A stretch of 64,000 nucleotides of DNA from Aedes albopictus (GCF_035046485.1 NC_085137.1:478541396-478605395), one strand, 5' to 3'; positions 45,831 to 57,998 are shown, counted from the first letter of the stretch. Notes: a model not told the origin generated them from the sequence alone. Numbers and translations are program-made.

Positions 45831-46888
45831 TGTATATTTGAAGTTTAAGTTCTAATTTATTTCAGTTCAGCCCATCTTTTTACTCATTTGTTTTTTGACG
45901 CTACATATGAAACAAAGACCATCCTAAGTCGGACTCTGTATCTACCCCCAATATCCGAACCCCCTTCTTCATTCTATCCACCCATAACGTGTGAAACGGC
46001 AGAACCATCAACGAAGCGGCACTGGCAACAAGTGGTGCCATCGTCGTCGTCGTCATCGCCTTCGTCGGTCTGCTGAGGCTTTTGTCCTACCCAACCCCAC
46101 TCTCAATAAGTTCGCTCGCAACAACGCTCGAAACGAAATCGTTCTTAGGGAATAAGAAGGCGCTGCTCCTTCTCGTAGTTCCTCCGAAGGCATACCACCC
46201 CCCAATTGGCTGAATCACGATAAAGTCAGGAATAATCTAAACTTTACTGTCACGGCATGGCAGGATTTTATGCTGGATGGGCATCGGAACAGAAACCACA
46301 CACCGAACGAAGAAGGATCCGAAAGATGGGATCTCATGTGTGAGGGTATTTATGCAAGCACTCACCGGAAAAGTGATTTGCTGATGTCACTGATAATGCT
46401 GTGGGTGCGGGTGGATGCTGGTTGGCTAGCAGTTAGTACACATTGTTAGAAGGAAGTTTTAATTTTGGCCTGATTGATGAACCTTTCTTGGAAATAGTAC
46501 GATAGTGGAACAGTAAGATGATGTGATTCTGGAGAGTGGCTTCCCACGCAATCGGAAACGACGTGTATTATCATTTCTCCCCATTTGTAAGTTTACCGGC
46601 TCTGTGTGTGTATGAACTGAGCTGCCATGGGAGTTCTATTGAATATGGATGAAATCAAGGGCTCCGGTACGGAATCGGTGATTTACGAGAAGCTGTGATG
46701 ACGCAGGCGTATCTTCTGTAGTATGAACTTGAATAAATTGGTAGAGCGAGATAAGCAAAGCTAAAAAGTGTAAGAGTATTAAACTGACTGAAGTACCTAT
46801 GTAGCTCACTGGAAGCATTGAACGTATCCGTGCAGACAAATTGTCCAGATTTCAAAAATTCAGCAGCAATTCCCTTGTTATAGTACCT
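45831..46888. other. Single-copy flank to the right of the array
   Basis: Non-repetitive, GC-richer, with a CGTCGTCGTCGTCATCG run near 46038. The plus frame 45888-46076 (62 codons, Ser-rich end) is unsupported. 46803-46833 is a fragment of the SINE tail seen at 38390. Probably distal upstream DNA of the candidate gene. Confidence 0.45.
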
Positions 46889-47355
46889 ACTCAGTGAGTT
46901 TCTAATTAAATAATTACACAGTTCATTGGAAGCTCTTTAAAAAAATTTGCACTTCGTTTATTGTATTTATAATCAACCCAAAAAGCTGCCATGAAGTCAA
47001 TGGGCAGAGGTCGTATGTTGGGATCCCGGATTGAAACGACCGATCAACCATCGTATTTCGGGTTAAGAACCATGAAAACTGTACATTTCAACTAACTAAA
47101 CTTTATAATCGTAATCGCGATCAGATCACAGCGAGTGATCTGTCGCAATCTCTTATACCTATGAACTGAATTCAATTCATCTCTTATAATCTTTACAAGA
47201 GAGTAAAGGGATACAATATTAGGGAAGTCCACAAATATTATTATCATTAGCTTTATTAAAGAGATTTTAAGCCTGCGGCTGGTTCATCTCCGAAAATACA
47301 AATATTGTATTCCCTATTTTTATAACTCAACATGTGGACCAATAAAGCCGGCTAT
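46889..47355 (+). repeat. 467-bp direct repeat, left copy
   Basis: Starts ACTCAGTGAGTTTC and ends CAATAAAGCCGGCTAT; I see no difference from 49499-49965. It contains a reversed SINE tail (GAGATTTTAAGCCTGCGG). It directly abuts the 5' end of the retrotransposon copy at 47356. Confidence 0.93.
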
Positions 47356-49498
47356 TTATGGGCTGATTGGGCTCCTTCGGAAGTTAACCATCAATGTTAA
47401 CTTCTTTTCCCAATCAGCCTAGATAGCTGTGTAGTGTCGGTAGCGGTTGTCTCAATTGGCTAAGAATAACACTACGGATCGCCTGATCCAGTGGTAAGAG
47501 TCCACTAAACAGGTGACCCCTAATTCATGGTGTTATGCGGCTTTATGCTTACCGTGCCAAGGAATGAATGGTTAGGGGGGTCTAATAAAAACCTAACCAC
47601 AAACGGAGCCTGTGGAGAATTAGGGCGTCCTCCACAGTATTACGCCCTTACTGCGCTAACCGGAGCAATAGTGCAGTGGACCTTGCGTTTCTCCGAGATA
47701 ATCAGTTGCCTTTCTTAAGTCTCAAATTTGAGGCTAAATAAGGGCGGGATTATTCAAATGTTGTAAATTAACTTACATTACTACCTATATGGGTTCGCTT
47801 AATGCGTTTTCGCCATTATTGGCGTTTTTCAATTGACACCGAATGGGTTTGTCGTTGATGTTTCCTTTTTGTGCTGTGATTGTGAAGAGTGTAATCCTGT
47901 CTAGTTTGGGTAGTGGCTACGGCTAGGAAACCTCAGATCAATTTTCAGCGTAAAAAGCGTGCGTGGCCCAAGTGGCTCTACTTCAAAAAGCTCATTTTCG
48001 TAGGGTAACTTCTGTATAGGTTACCTTGTGAACCCAGTTTTGCTTCTTTCATTATAAATGAAGTGTCGTGCCTCGAGCATGCTATATCTTAGAATAACGT
48101 TAACAGTATTATTCAACCGTTCCTTATGGATGCCTTCAAGCAAGCTCTTGTATTCAGCATATTTTTGCTGATGTTTGGCAGTATTGCTACGATGATTACA
48201 TCATCTGAAGTAGCTCAAACACTAATTTGAGATGCTTAAATTTGATGGATTACTTAGGTAGTCCAGTTCATGGATAACTTAATATAGAATTGCACCTAAC
48301 CAATCTCTGCATGAGCAGAATTTGTCATGAGTTGACTGATTGGCATGTGTCAGATGAGGAGTCTCCATTTGACCTTCTTTGCACTTTTGAGTGTTCCATT
48401 GCAAAATTTGCGTATTCAGGCGTCCCTGCTCAACAAACAAGGGAACCTGTACTAATTGGTTGCGACCACATTTTGTGGATAACTCGCTTCCATTGCTACT
48501 CCAAGAGAGTTTTATTGTGGTTTTGTACCTTCAACGCCCTCCGTTGTGGTATACCATAGCTATTGCTTTGAAAGAAGCTTGTCCTCTGCGGTCTGTGCGG
48601 ACTGCAAGAGATATACCTGAATTGAACTCTGATCTGTTCAAGTTCAATATATCTTCGGATAAACCATTCTTTTGTATAGTTACAAATCTCTAGCTTCCGC
48701 TTGAGAATTATAGCTATATAATCGTCTTAGTGGGCCCTAAAAAGCTCTGCTTAATTCAAATCTCCAGGAGGAAATGGGGTTTTGTCCTATTTTTCTCTAG
48801 AGGGATTTGAGTATTTCAAACATGTGTTGAACTCTTGTAGTTTTCTATGCGGTATTTTCATGGCGTGAAATTACTTCACAGTTTTATCCCGAAAGGGTGT
48901 AAAGATGGAATGAGTTTCAGATTTATCTGGTTACCTCGTTCTTTCTGAAATGCTTGAGACGCATTGTCGATTATCACATCTGTGATGTTCGTCTGGCTGA
49001 CATGCCTATTCATGTGAACTCACATGCCTCCCAATTTGGGATGTCCACAGTGACTCTTTTACACAAAGTTGTATATGTTTTCAAGAAAATACTCGCTCAA
49101 ACGTAGGTTTTGCTTGGGTGATTTCTTGAATATTGAGGATGCTTTCGATGCCGTTCCTTTCAATGTCACATTGAAAGTCGCGTGACGTCACAAGCTACCT
49201 CCAATGAGCTATAGGCTTTCTTTACGCTTATGCGTTTTACAGTGTATTTTTCAGGGCACTGATTAAACCCGTTGTGGTATGGGCTATGAGCTCTCGTTGC
49301 GCTTATGCGTTCATTCCCTTTTCTAGGGTACCCCTTCCTATTTCATCACCTTTCCCTTTCCTAATCTTATTCCATCCCTTGTCCCATTCTCCCTCAGGTA
49401 AATGATGAAATAGGCTTATATGTATGGCGATGGCACAAATGTCCCAAATGGAGGATAACGTGCCTCTGGAGCCGGCCTTCTGATACCTGATACCTGAT
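47356..49498 (+). pseudogene. Internally deleted, decayed LOA/Jockey-type retrotransposon
   Basis: Has the family 5' leader (GGGCTGATTGGGCTCC ... GATAGCTGTGTAGTGTCGG) to about 47930, then worn endonuclease pieces (CAGATCAATTTTCAGCG near 47936; RISHELTDWHVSDEES at 48310-48365) and the linker (KEACPLRSVRTARDIPELNS at 48570-48640). A worn reverse-transcriptase stretch follows (LKCLRRIVDYHICDVRLADM near 48950-49010, then FLNIEDAFDAVPF near 49120-49165, covering catalytic motif A). The rest of the reverse transcriptase is missing. The 3' UTR ends in TGATACC repeats. Many frameshifts and stops. Same family as 1-2640. Confidence 0.85.
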
Positions 49499-49965
49499 AC
49501 TCAGTGAGTTTCTAATTAAATAATTACACAGTTCATTGGAAGCTCTTTAAAAAAATTTGCACTTCGTTTATTGTATTTATAATCAACCCAAAAAGCTGCC
49601 ATGAAGTCAATGGGCAGAGGTCGTATGTTGGGATCCCGGATTGAAACGACCGATCAACCATCGTATTTCGGGTTAAGAACCATGAAAACTGTACATTTCA
49701 ACTAACTAAACTTTATAATCGTAATCGCGATCAGATCACAGCGAGTGATCTGTCGCAATCTCTTATACCTATGAACTGAATTCAATTCATCTCTTATAAT
49801 CTTTACAAGAGAGTAAAGGGATACAATATTAGGGAAGTCCACAAATATTATTATCATTAGCTTTATTAAAGAGATTTTAAGCCTGCGGCTGGTTCATCTC
49901 CGAAAATACAAATATTGTATTCCCTATTTTTATAACTCAACATGTGGACCAATAAAGCCGGCTAT
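49499..49965 (+). repeat. 467-bp direct repeat, right copy
   Basis: Begins directly after the TGATACC tail of the retrotransposon and ends GGCTAT before an unrelated RTE fragment. See left copy at 46889. Confidence 0.93.
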
Positions 49966-49969
49966 ACAA

Positions 49970-50430
49970 CGAATTCGTTTTAGGTGACAGACGATGGAAG
50001 ACGAATGGGGATAGCACTTTGTAGGCGACATTTAAAAGGGTGATCGTTCACACATTCCAAATGATCATCTTTCATATGAATAGGGCAGATTATCTCTTCC
50101 TTTCGCTTCTCCAGTAGCTGTCTGGTTTCCCAGGTCCTGACTTTCAACCGTTGGCAAGTGGCCAACTTTTCTGGACCTATCTTGATGACTTCTGATGCAC
50201 GCCAGCTACCTTATTGGTTTTGACCTTTTGAATGGCATCTTTGATTTGCTTCAGCGTCGGAGTTGTACCAGTTCTGTCCTCTTCTGCATTGGTTTCCTCC
50301 GTTGCCTTAGTCTGTCGTTGGCCTAGGCTCATACTATTCTGTTGCTGACTTTTTCTCAATAATATTTCCGGCTGGCTCACAGGGTTAGACACCAATCCTC
50401 TAACTTTCCGAAGGACCGTAATGCACAAAT
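49970..50430 (-). pseudogene. RTE-type reverse transcriptase fragment
   Basis: On the minus strand: TPTLKQIKDAIQKVKTNKVA (the usual 'NKAAG' approach to the polymerase domain), then after a 1-base shift RTWETRQLLEKRKEEIICPI and a K-x-D-LEC-N motif as in the intact copy at 60962-63669. It ends within the fingers; the palm is absent. Confidence 0.8.
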
Positions 50431-50469
50431 GGGTTCGGAGTTCTTCATTGATTCGGACGTTGATCAGCC

Positions 50470-50560
50470 GTCCCTATCAGGTATCGGTAGGTCGGCTCCA
50501 GAGGCATATTTTCCTCCATTTGTGAAATTTGTGCTCCGCATCAACTATGCCTCAACTAGA
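50470..50560 (-). mobile_element. Non-LTR retrotransposon 3'-end fragment
   Basis: ATCAGGTATCGGTAGGTCGG and GAGGCATATTTTCCTCC are the complement of the 3' UTR end at 49440-49498 and match 29597-29665. Confidence 0.55.
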
Positions 50561-51182
50561 ATTTCAGCAAATCCAGAATAGCTCTCCTCCAAGAACTCAC
50601 AATTCCTCGCAGAGAGCATTGAGCTGCTCTCAAAGCTTGTTCGGAAAACCTTTCAAGTGCAGCGTGTACTCACATACGTTTCATAAGTAACTGCAGAACA
50701 AGGAATGCTGAAGATCGTGTTAGAAATCGTCTCCCTTTGGCAGGAGCTGAGGACAGCACTTCACACAATTGTGAAGGTAGTCCAACAAGAAGTTCTGGTG
50801 GATGAGATCAAAATAGTCGAAAGTGGCGAGCTTTGTCGAAGGTTTTTTATGTTAGGAGCGTTCCTCCCAAACGGAGTTCTGCGTGTAGGTGGACGGATCC
50901 AGAATTCTTGTGTTTCGCTGAGTACAAAGCATCAGTACATTTTGCCTAATCACCCGTTGACGGGTCTCCTTATTCGAACATACCAAGAAGAGAACCTCCA
51001 TATCGGACCGTCCGGTCTGTTGTTCGACCATCTCCAACGATTCTGGTTGCTTGGCTCTCGCTCAGCTGTACGACAAATTACGCAAGGATGTGTTCGTTGT
51101 TTTCGGGTTAAACCAAAGGGGTACATGGGTAACTTGTCTGCTGGTCACGTAACACCTGCTGCTCCCTTTGAAGTGACCGGGG

Positions 51183-51663
51183 CAATCTTGTTAGCGATCA
51201 CAGTCTTTGACACCTTTTTGTCGATATTCGGCTGCCTTTGTCTTCAACATTCGCAACACAAGCGATCAAACTACTGTCCGGAACAAAAATGTCGAATGAA
51301 TGCGCTTGACCACGATTGCGTCTTCGGAAGATGGTTCGGTTTTTGTTATTCCTGTCTTTCCCATAAAGAGAGCTGTTTTGTATAAATGTATGTGTCGTAA
51401 TCGATTTATCACACACGAATAAACTAATATTATACCAATCTTAATCAAAATTGGCTGAAATCTTGCGAAAAGCTGGAATTAGACAAATGTCACCGTGTCA
51501 GACGACGATGATTTGATCCACTTGTTTGTTTATTGATCTTCGTTCTGCCGCTCGTGTTTAGTGTAAGAGGTAGCGGTCGCGCTCGAATGAAACAAAGCAA
51601 GCTAACACCCGACCGCGGCAACGAAACGAAGGTAGTGAAAAGTGTCGAATGTTTACAAGCCTG
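51183..51663. mobile_element. 481-bp hAT-like element, 8-bp duplication GACCGGGG
   Basis: GACCGGGG at 51175-51182 and 51664-51671. Ends CAATCTTGTTAGC and, inverted, CAGGCTTGTAAAC. Excision with one duplication restores the integrase frame around its first catalytic Asp, fixing the boundaries. No transposase. Confidence 0.88.
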
Positions 51664-52388
51664 GACCGGGGTCGATTACGCAGGGCCACTTGTTATAAGG
51701 CATGGAACTCGTAAGCCCACACACGTGAGGGTATTGCAGTTTTTGCATATCTGGTGACCAAATCAATTCACCTAGAGCTCGTGTCGGACATGACGTCTGC
51801 TGCTTTGATTGCCGCTCTGCAGAGGTTCGTTAGCGGAAGAGGATCGATCAGAGAGTTGCACTCGGATAATGGCAGCAATTTTCGAGGTACCAGGACAGAA
51901 CTTCATGAGCTTTTCGTCCTGTTTAAGAATCATGCTACGGTGAATGAGATCGAAACATTCTGTCAGACGAAAGAAATAGTCTGGAGCTCCATTCCTCCGG
52001 AAGCTCCTGAGCTTAGAGGTATGTGGGAAGCCTCCGTGAGGAGTACCAAGTACCACCTCAAACGGATACTGAAGGAAGCTAAGTTGCCGATTGAGGAATT
52101 ATACACTTGAGTGAGGAGTAGGCCGTCCCTTATTTTGCAAAAAATGGAAATGTTATAAATTCGTTGTTGGAAAATTATCTTTTTAGCTAAGAAATGATCG
52201 TGTCAAAATTTGAAGTCCGTATCTCAAGGCTAAGTGGTCCCTCAAGGGGCCCAAAGTTGTCAAAAATTGTAGGGACTAAAAAAAACAAGATTTTTTTTTT
52301 CGACGAGTTAACCCGTTTGACCCCAGGTAAAAAAAAAGTTCAAAAAATCGCCAACAGCCCATTTCTCAACAGAATTCATCCAAATTTT

Positions 52389-54035
52389 GAGTTTATGTAG
52401 TGCATAGAGGTTCCACATAGGTAAAACATGTGATTACACAATGAACTCAAGGCCTGACTTCATCAAGGCCATCCCGGGTACTCAGTAATCTAGTCGAGGA
52501 ATTCACTTGCTCCAGTTCGATGTAATATTGGCTTATGGAGCCAGCAGTTGTTTCCTGCGTACAAAAAAAAAAATCATGTTGTAGTCCATCTACGGTTCTC
52601 TGAAGTCAAGACATGACTTCGCTTAGGTCATCAAATTTTCCTAGGAATAGTTTTGAGAGACCTTCTTCCCTGACACATGGTGGAATGTGAGTTTATGTAG
52701 TCAATAGAGATTCTACACAGGCAAAACATGTGATTACAGTTCATTAACAGCTCATAGAACTCAAGGCCTGACTTCAATCAAGATGTCCCGTGTATTCAGA
52801 AATCTAGTCGAGGAATTTACTTATTCCTGTTCGATGAAGTATTGGTTTCTGAAGCAAACCATTATTTTCCGCGTACATTAAACTCTCATTGTTGTCCGTC
52901 TACGGCATGACTTCACTTAGGTCATCAAATATTTTTGGGAATAGTTGTGCGAGACCTTTTTAGACACATGATAGAATATGAGTTTATGTAGTGCACAGAG
53001 GTTCCACATTAGCGTGGTTCAAAAAATCGTTTTTGCTCCACATCGCTCATTCGATTTGTAACCAGATTCTATGCCTTCTCCCAAAATTTGAGTTCATTTG
53101 GCTGAAAATTGAGACTGCACAAGCCCTTCAAAGTTTGTATAGGAATTACTATGGGAAAACGATGTTTTTCATTCAATCAACCGTAGTATTTTCCCAAGTT
53201 CCCTGGAGCGTTTGTTGACCCTTGGTACTTCTAGGCTACTCTATCAGCTACAACTTTGCCGAAGACCGCATACAAATCGCATGCCCCATTAATAAGTTAC
53301 CGATTTTTATCCAGAATCGAAATCTTTACTCATGATCGTTGAACTAATCGTCGGGCATCACTGCATTTTGCAGTGAAACATAGTAGCCATGATTTCAGTG
53401 TGCTATCTTTGGCGCCATATGCAGCAATGTTGCCTGCTGGGAAGCTGGAGGATCATTGCTAAAGTTTGTCCAGTTGGATACAAATCGATAACTAATTAAT
53501 GAGGCATCCGATTTGAATGCGGTTTTCGGCAAAGTTGTAGCTGATAGAGTAGCCTAGAAGTACCAAGGGTCAACTAATCCTCTAGGGCACTTGGGGAAAT
53601 GCTTTGGTCGTTTGAATGAAAAACATCGTTTTCCCTTAGTAATTCTCATACAAACTTTTAAGGGCTTGTGTACTCTCAATTTTCAACCAAATGAGCTCAA
53701 ATTTTGGGAGAAGGCATAGAATCTGGTGACAAATCGAATGATCGGTGTGGAGCAAAAACGATTTTTTGAACCACGCTATTCCACATAGGTAAAACACGTG
53801 ATTACAGTTTATCTACAGCTCAATGAACTCAAGGCCTGACTTCAGCCAGGCCATCCCGGGTACTCAGGAATCTGGTCGAGGCTTTTACATACTCCTGTTC
53901 GATGTAGCATTGGTTTCTGGAGCTAACCGTTGTTTTCCGCATGCAAATATGTCTAATTGTAGTCCATCTACGGTTATCTGTAGTCAAGGCATGACTTCAA
54001 TCAGATCGTCCAAAATTTCTACTGCTCGTTGATAT
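52389..54035 (+). repeat. Three tandem units of about 295 bp
   Basis: Units start GAGTTTATGTAGT at 52389, 52689 and 52980. Each carries AACTCAAGGCCTGACTTCA, a CTAGTCGAGG or CTGGTCGAGG motif, and GTC(C/T)ATCTACGG-type text. The third is split by the element at 53010-53778. Confidence 0.85.
53010..53778. mobile_element. 769-bp hAT-like foldback, 8-bp duplication TTCCACAT
   Basis: Ends TAGCGTGGTTCAAAAAATCG and its complement, flanked by TTCCACAT at 53002-53009 and 53779-53786. Long inverted arms (CTACAACTTTGCCGAAGAC and complement; CTTCTCCCAAAATTTGAG and complement). Inserted in the third tandem unit, so younger than it. Confidence 0.9.
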
Positions 54036-55143
54036 AATAAACATTATACAGATGTTCAAGTATTGGTGCAAATAAAAGTGATGAAAATAATTGAAAATAA
54101 TCCTTGGTGATTATTTCGAGTGTTCATGTTTTGTTAGGATGGGTTCGGACAATCCATCGAGATATTCAGGAAATATTAATAGTACTACAAGGGCAATACA
54201 TGTTCAAAAGATGTCTCCGATGACCTATGGGTTCAATAAGGGAATAATATCTAGTGTTTAATTTCATTTGAAAACAACAAACGCAAATGAAGACTTGGAT
54301 GGTTCAGAAACGTTGAATATCTCAAAAACTCAAAAGAAACCTATGGGATAATCTCAAATTCGAACCTGTAGAAATATCAACAATCGTTGGGCAACGGAAT
54401 GTGCAAACTCCGCATTGAAAAGCTTCGTTAAGAAGAAAGTTATGGGGGTGCAAATCGTACTTGGCCTTATTTTTGCCCGACTTGACCCAGTGACCCACCG
54501 GCCTTACTCCGTCCAGAAGTCCATGAAAATGTTGATCCCGTATATTTCCAAAACTATAGTGTTGTGCGAGTTTGTGTTCAAAATTTGGTTGAATTCTGTT
54601 GAGAAATGGGCAGTTGGCGATTTTTTGAACTTCAATTCGTTCAATACATGGCCTACTTGCCTAATTTCACCTTCTATAAATTTTCACACTTGTTCGCTAC
54701 CTAGCGAATTCTATCATATCTATCATTTCATTATCTACTTTGATCTCTACTCCCTTATACTATGAGTAGAAAAAGACCGATATAGCCACAAAATCATCAA
54801 GTCAATATTAGAATACGGTCGATAAACAAGAATAATTATTTTTTACCTGGGGTCAAACGGGTTAAGGACCCTTAAGGGTCAAAAGTGTGCTTAGAATTGC
54901 GATATCCTCCTTCGTTAAAAAGTTATTGACCAAAATAGATTTGGTTTTCTTCAGGATCTAGCAAAGTGGTCAAAAAATGCTGATTTTTCAGTTGTTTTTT
55001 TTGACAATTACTCAAAAACGAGTAGAGATGTCGTAGAATTCTGAGCACATTTTTTCTTAGCTCTAACGATCATTTTTCAACAACGAAATTATAACATTTC
55101 CAATTTTTGCAAAATAAGGGACAGCCTACTCCTCACTCAAGTG

Positions 55144-55306
55144 GAAGTAATCCTCATTAGACTACCTCACGGCAAAATGCCATCTCTTTCGCTCTTTCAG
55201 AGTGTTTGAAAACAACAGGACCTGTAGCTGTCAAATTGGACAGGTGTTGGTCTTGCTGTTTTCTAATTTCCTGTAGGAGAGAAAGAGAGCGATTTCTTGA
55301 TGACGT
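55144..55306. mobile_element. Short insertion, probable MITE, between integrase pieces
   Basis: About 163 bp between the 3-kb foldback and the resumed integrase frame. Imperfect inverted ends around CTCTTTCGCTCTTTCAG and GAGAGAAAGAGAGCG, with an internal hairpin near GTCAAATTGGACAGG. Confidence 0.45.
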
Positions 55307-55480
55307 CACCGTGCATTGGAGTATTCAAGGCCGGTGTTTTCTCTTTCCGATGATCCCACTGAGAGCGAGGTAATGAACCCTGCTCATTTCCTTATTGGAA
55401 GACCAATGACTCCTATTCAGTGCAGCGTTCCTGATCGTTCCAAGACGAAATACATTATTGCAGGTAGAGACAAGGGCTGG

Positions 55481-56899
55481 TCTAGAGCTCTGCTATTTGC
55501 ATGGTGCTGGAATAAAACTACATTGTAGCCACAGAAAAAACAGACGGATCACTTATAACAAATTGCGATAAAAATCATCGCCACGAAAACATAATCACTC
55601 AATGTCATAATAGAGCTGTTTGTCTGTATTGCAGTCATCAGGGTATGTATTAAGGCTTGCTCAGTCAGTCATACTTTTTCCGAATTATGTTCTATTTGAA
55701 CTGTTTTTTTAGATGGAATCAGTTGAACAAATATTTGATTTCAAGTCTAAATCTTAAATTTTCAAATGTTCATCCATTAAGCCAACGCTGCCCTTCAATT
55801 CATTGCTTCTACGTCGTATAAAATCACTATTTATTTTGCGCAGAAGAAGGTGATAATGTATGCTGAAGTGCGGTCAGTTTTATTGAATTCATTGTTCGGT
55901 TTTACTAACCTGCAGTTAAACTAACCATATTTTAATCTTGATTGTGGTTGATAAGCCTAAATGGTTTTCTTGATCCTATTTTATTCTAAACGAAAATCCT
56001 CAAGCTCAAATGAGATATCACTTTGATCGAACCCAGACTGTCTAATAGAATGAAACCGCCTTGTCCACTGGCACCCCCTCAAAGCAAACGGACGTAGAGT
56101 GCCTAGGCAAACATCAATCACTGCCTAAGTAGAGAGCAGAGAATTCACTCGGAAGCAGAACCGGACTGTGTGCAAGCAAGAACGATATCAAAAGACAGAA
56201 ATTTGCACTACGCATCACTTGTTGCTTTTCCGAGCTCATCCCTCCACCCCGCATATTCTCAGTAGAGAGTAGACAATCACTAGAAAAGGGTAGATTTCCC
56301 GCAGCTCATTCCCATCCCATTGCTGCCCAACCACTCGAAGTAGATTCTTCTGCTGGTTGTCATTTACTCAATGAACACGACACGAGGGTTAGATGTGCGG
56401 GTGGAAGGTTTGCTGATAACACGCAAAACGGTTCAAAAAAAAAAAAAGAAAAACGATGGAAAGAATAAGAATAGAGCATGGACACACAAAACGGTTTTAT
56501 TACAAATCTGCCGACAAAGTTACTTGCCAAACAGTTGGAAGGTTTATTTTTAGATTTGTTTGTTAAGTATGCTTTTTAACAAACGAGCAAGCATTCTCGC
56601 ATGTTCTTCTGTTCCATTCAGAGATTTTCCGTTGAGAATCCTCACCAGCAACACCGGCAAAGGCAATGACGTAATATCCTCCGCGAAGGAAATGGATTGG
56701 TTCATGAATTTATTCATCGAACAGTGTGTGTTCGATAGAATGAGTGTTGAATTTCATGTTCAAGGTGCATTGTTGGCGGTGAATAGATACAAGTAGACAT
56801 GAATCTGATTTAACCTTCAAAGTTAATGACCACATTAGCAATTTACGATGATTAAAGGATGGGTAAGGAGCAGCAAATAGTGTGCATGTATTTGCCGGT
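55481..56899. other. Unassigned stretch
   Basis: No domain recognised. 56060-56360 is GC-richer and could be retrotransposon leader or LTR sequence, but no pair was found. The frames at 56371 and 56560 are unsupported. Confidence 0.4.
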
Positions 56900-57070
56900 G
56901 CAGCTGAATGACTTCTGTTACAACATTGTTTCCTGAGCTTGACCAAATCTAAATTCCACCAGGGTATTTCTCTCTCTGGTCTTCATAGACCACAGAGAAC
57001 AAGCTTTTCTGAAAGCGTCCATGATGAAGGACCTTGTTGTATCAATGACATCATCCAAGTTAGTTGGTGT
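56900..57070 (-). pseudogene. LOA/Jockey-type linker fragment
   Basis: Aligns with 66-200 on the same strand (ACATTGTTTCCTGAG, CTTCATAGACCACAGAGAA-type blocks). On the minus strand the translation includes EIPWWNLDLVKLRKQC, the region between endonuclease and reverse transcriptase. Confidence 0.7.
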
Positions 57071-57218
57071 TCAAATTCAAGGTATTTCCTAAGGTATGGC
57101 CTGAGCATCCTTAGAGAGATGTTGAAGAGTAGGCAAAGGAGTTCTTGTTGCAATCCCAGGCGTTATCGAAATGAATCGGATAGTTCACCCGAATCCCGTA
57201 CGAAGCTTTGAACATTAT

Positions 57219-57900
57219 TCATCCGTTGATCGTTACTTTGATCAATCTGGTTAGCTTCCTAGGAGATCCGTTGGAGTCGATGAACAGGTGATGCGTTGGC
57301 ACCTGGTATTCACGGCGTTTATGGAGGATGTGACATACGATCCGTTGTCCATTGGTCAACATCAATGAAACCAGTTTGATAACTTCCCACGAACTCATTC
57401 GTGTTAGGCGACGGAAGATGATTTGGGAAACACAACGTTGGCGGCATTTAAAATAGTAATTGCTTGAAAGTTCTCCAATTTTAATTCCTACCAGCTGCTT
57501 TGTTTTCGAGGCGGTGGATGGATTCTTAACTCTCCCCAGCATTGAAGTTGTTTCGTTCCTGTCATCTGCTGCCCCAAGGTTATGCCTTGATCTCTGGTGC
57601 CTACATTCTTCTCGCCATTCAGGGCCTCATCGAAGTGCTACTTTCACATCTCGATCACCTCACGTTTATCCCGTTCATATCCCTGCATATTTCGGTTCGC
57701 TACACGTAGCCTTTGTGAGATGCATTTAGCTCCTGGTAGAACTTACATGTTTCTGGAGAACGGCACAGCAGTTCCGTTTTTTAGCCATTCGCTTCTCCTA
57801 GGTGGCGTTGTTTCTCCCAAAATAGGCGTGCCTGCTGTTTCCACTTTTGTTGGAATCATTTCACGTTCTACCGAGTTCCATGCTGCAGCATTACCACACC
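57219..57900 (-). pseudogene. Decayed RTE-type reverse transcriptase
   Basis: The minus strand shows the linker (KFYQELNASHKGYV near 57740), then, after frame changes, SQIIFRRLTRMSSWEVIKL and REYQVPTHHLFID. That ends directly in altered sequence where the intact copy has the KSAYD metal-binding motif. So the palm is deleted and the piece is inactive. Closest visible relative: the RTE element to its right, and the fragment at 49970-50430. Confidence 0.75.
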
Positions 57901-57998
57901 CTCGCTGATTTCTTCTCCTTAAAAATCATTTTAAACTTCTCATCGAACTATTCGTTCCCTCGACTCCGTTCCGCGTACCCGCAAAAAAAAACAAACGG

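Larger units (their letters stand above)
52104..55143. mobile_element. 3.0-kb foldback element inserted in the integrase
   Basis: The left end CACTTGAGTGAGGAGTAGG is mirrored at the right end, followed by CCCTTATTTTGCAAAAA, GTTATAA(A/T)TTCGTTGTTG, TTAACCCGTTTGACCCCAGG and CAACTGCCCATTTCTCAACA-type blocks in both arms, although inner spacing differs. It contains three tandem units (52389-54035) and a nested hAT-like element. A target duplication was not resolved. No transposase. Confidence 0.75.
50640..55480 (+). pseudogene. BEL/Pao LTR-retrotransposon integrase region, multiply interrupted
   Basis: Begins near 50655 with the end of the preceding pol region (ISNCRTRNAE). The zinc-binding HHCC domain follows (NGVLRVGGRIQNS, HPLTGLLIRTYQEENLHIGP, QGCVRCFRVKP). 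The catalytic core has D in VDYAGP (about 51672), D in HSDNGSNF (about 51865) and E in MWEASVRSTK (52027-52029), so the D,D,E triad is visible. The C-terminal piece SLSDDPTESEVMNPAHFLIG lies at 55335-55400. Integrase joins the element's DNA to the chromosome. Breaks: a 481-bp transposon between the HHCC domain and the first D, a frameshift near 51735, and over 3 kb inserted after IEELYT. No LTRs or upstream gag/RT recognised. Confidence 0.85.

Noticed and set aside
46889..49965. LTR retrotransposon bounded by the 467-bp repeats
   Set aside because: No TG...CA ends, no primer-binding site or polypurine tract, no short flanking duplication, and the interior has the natural 5' and 3' ends of a non-LTR element.
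50640..55480. Endogenous virus rather than a retrotransposon
   Set aside because: The integrase motifs fit BEL/Pao, no envelope-like frame is seen, and nothing distinguishes it from an ordinary LTR retrotransposon remnant.
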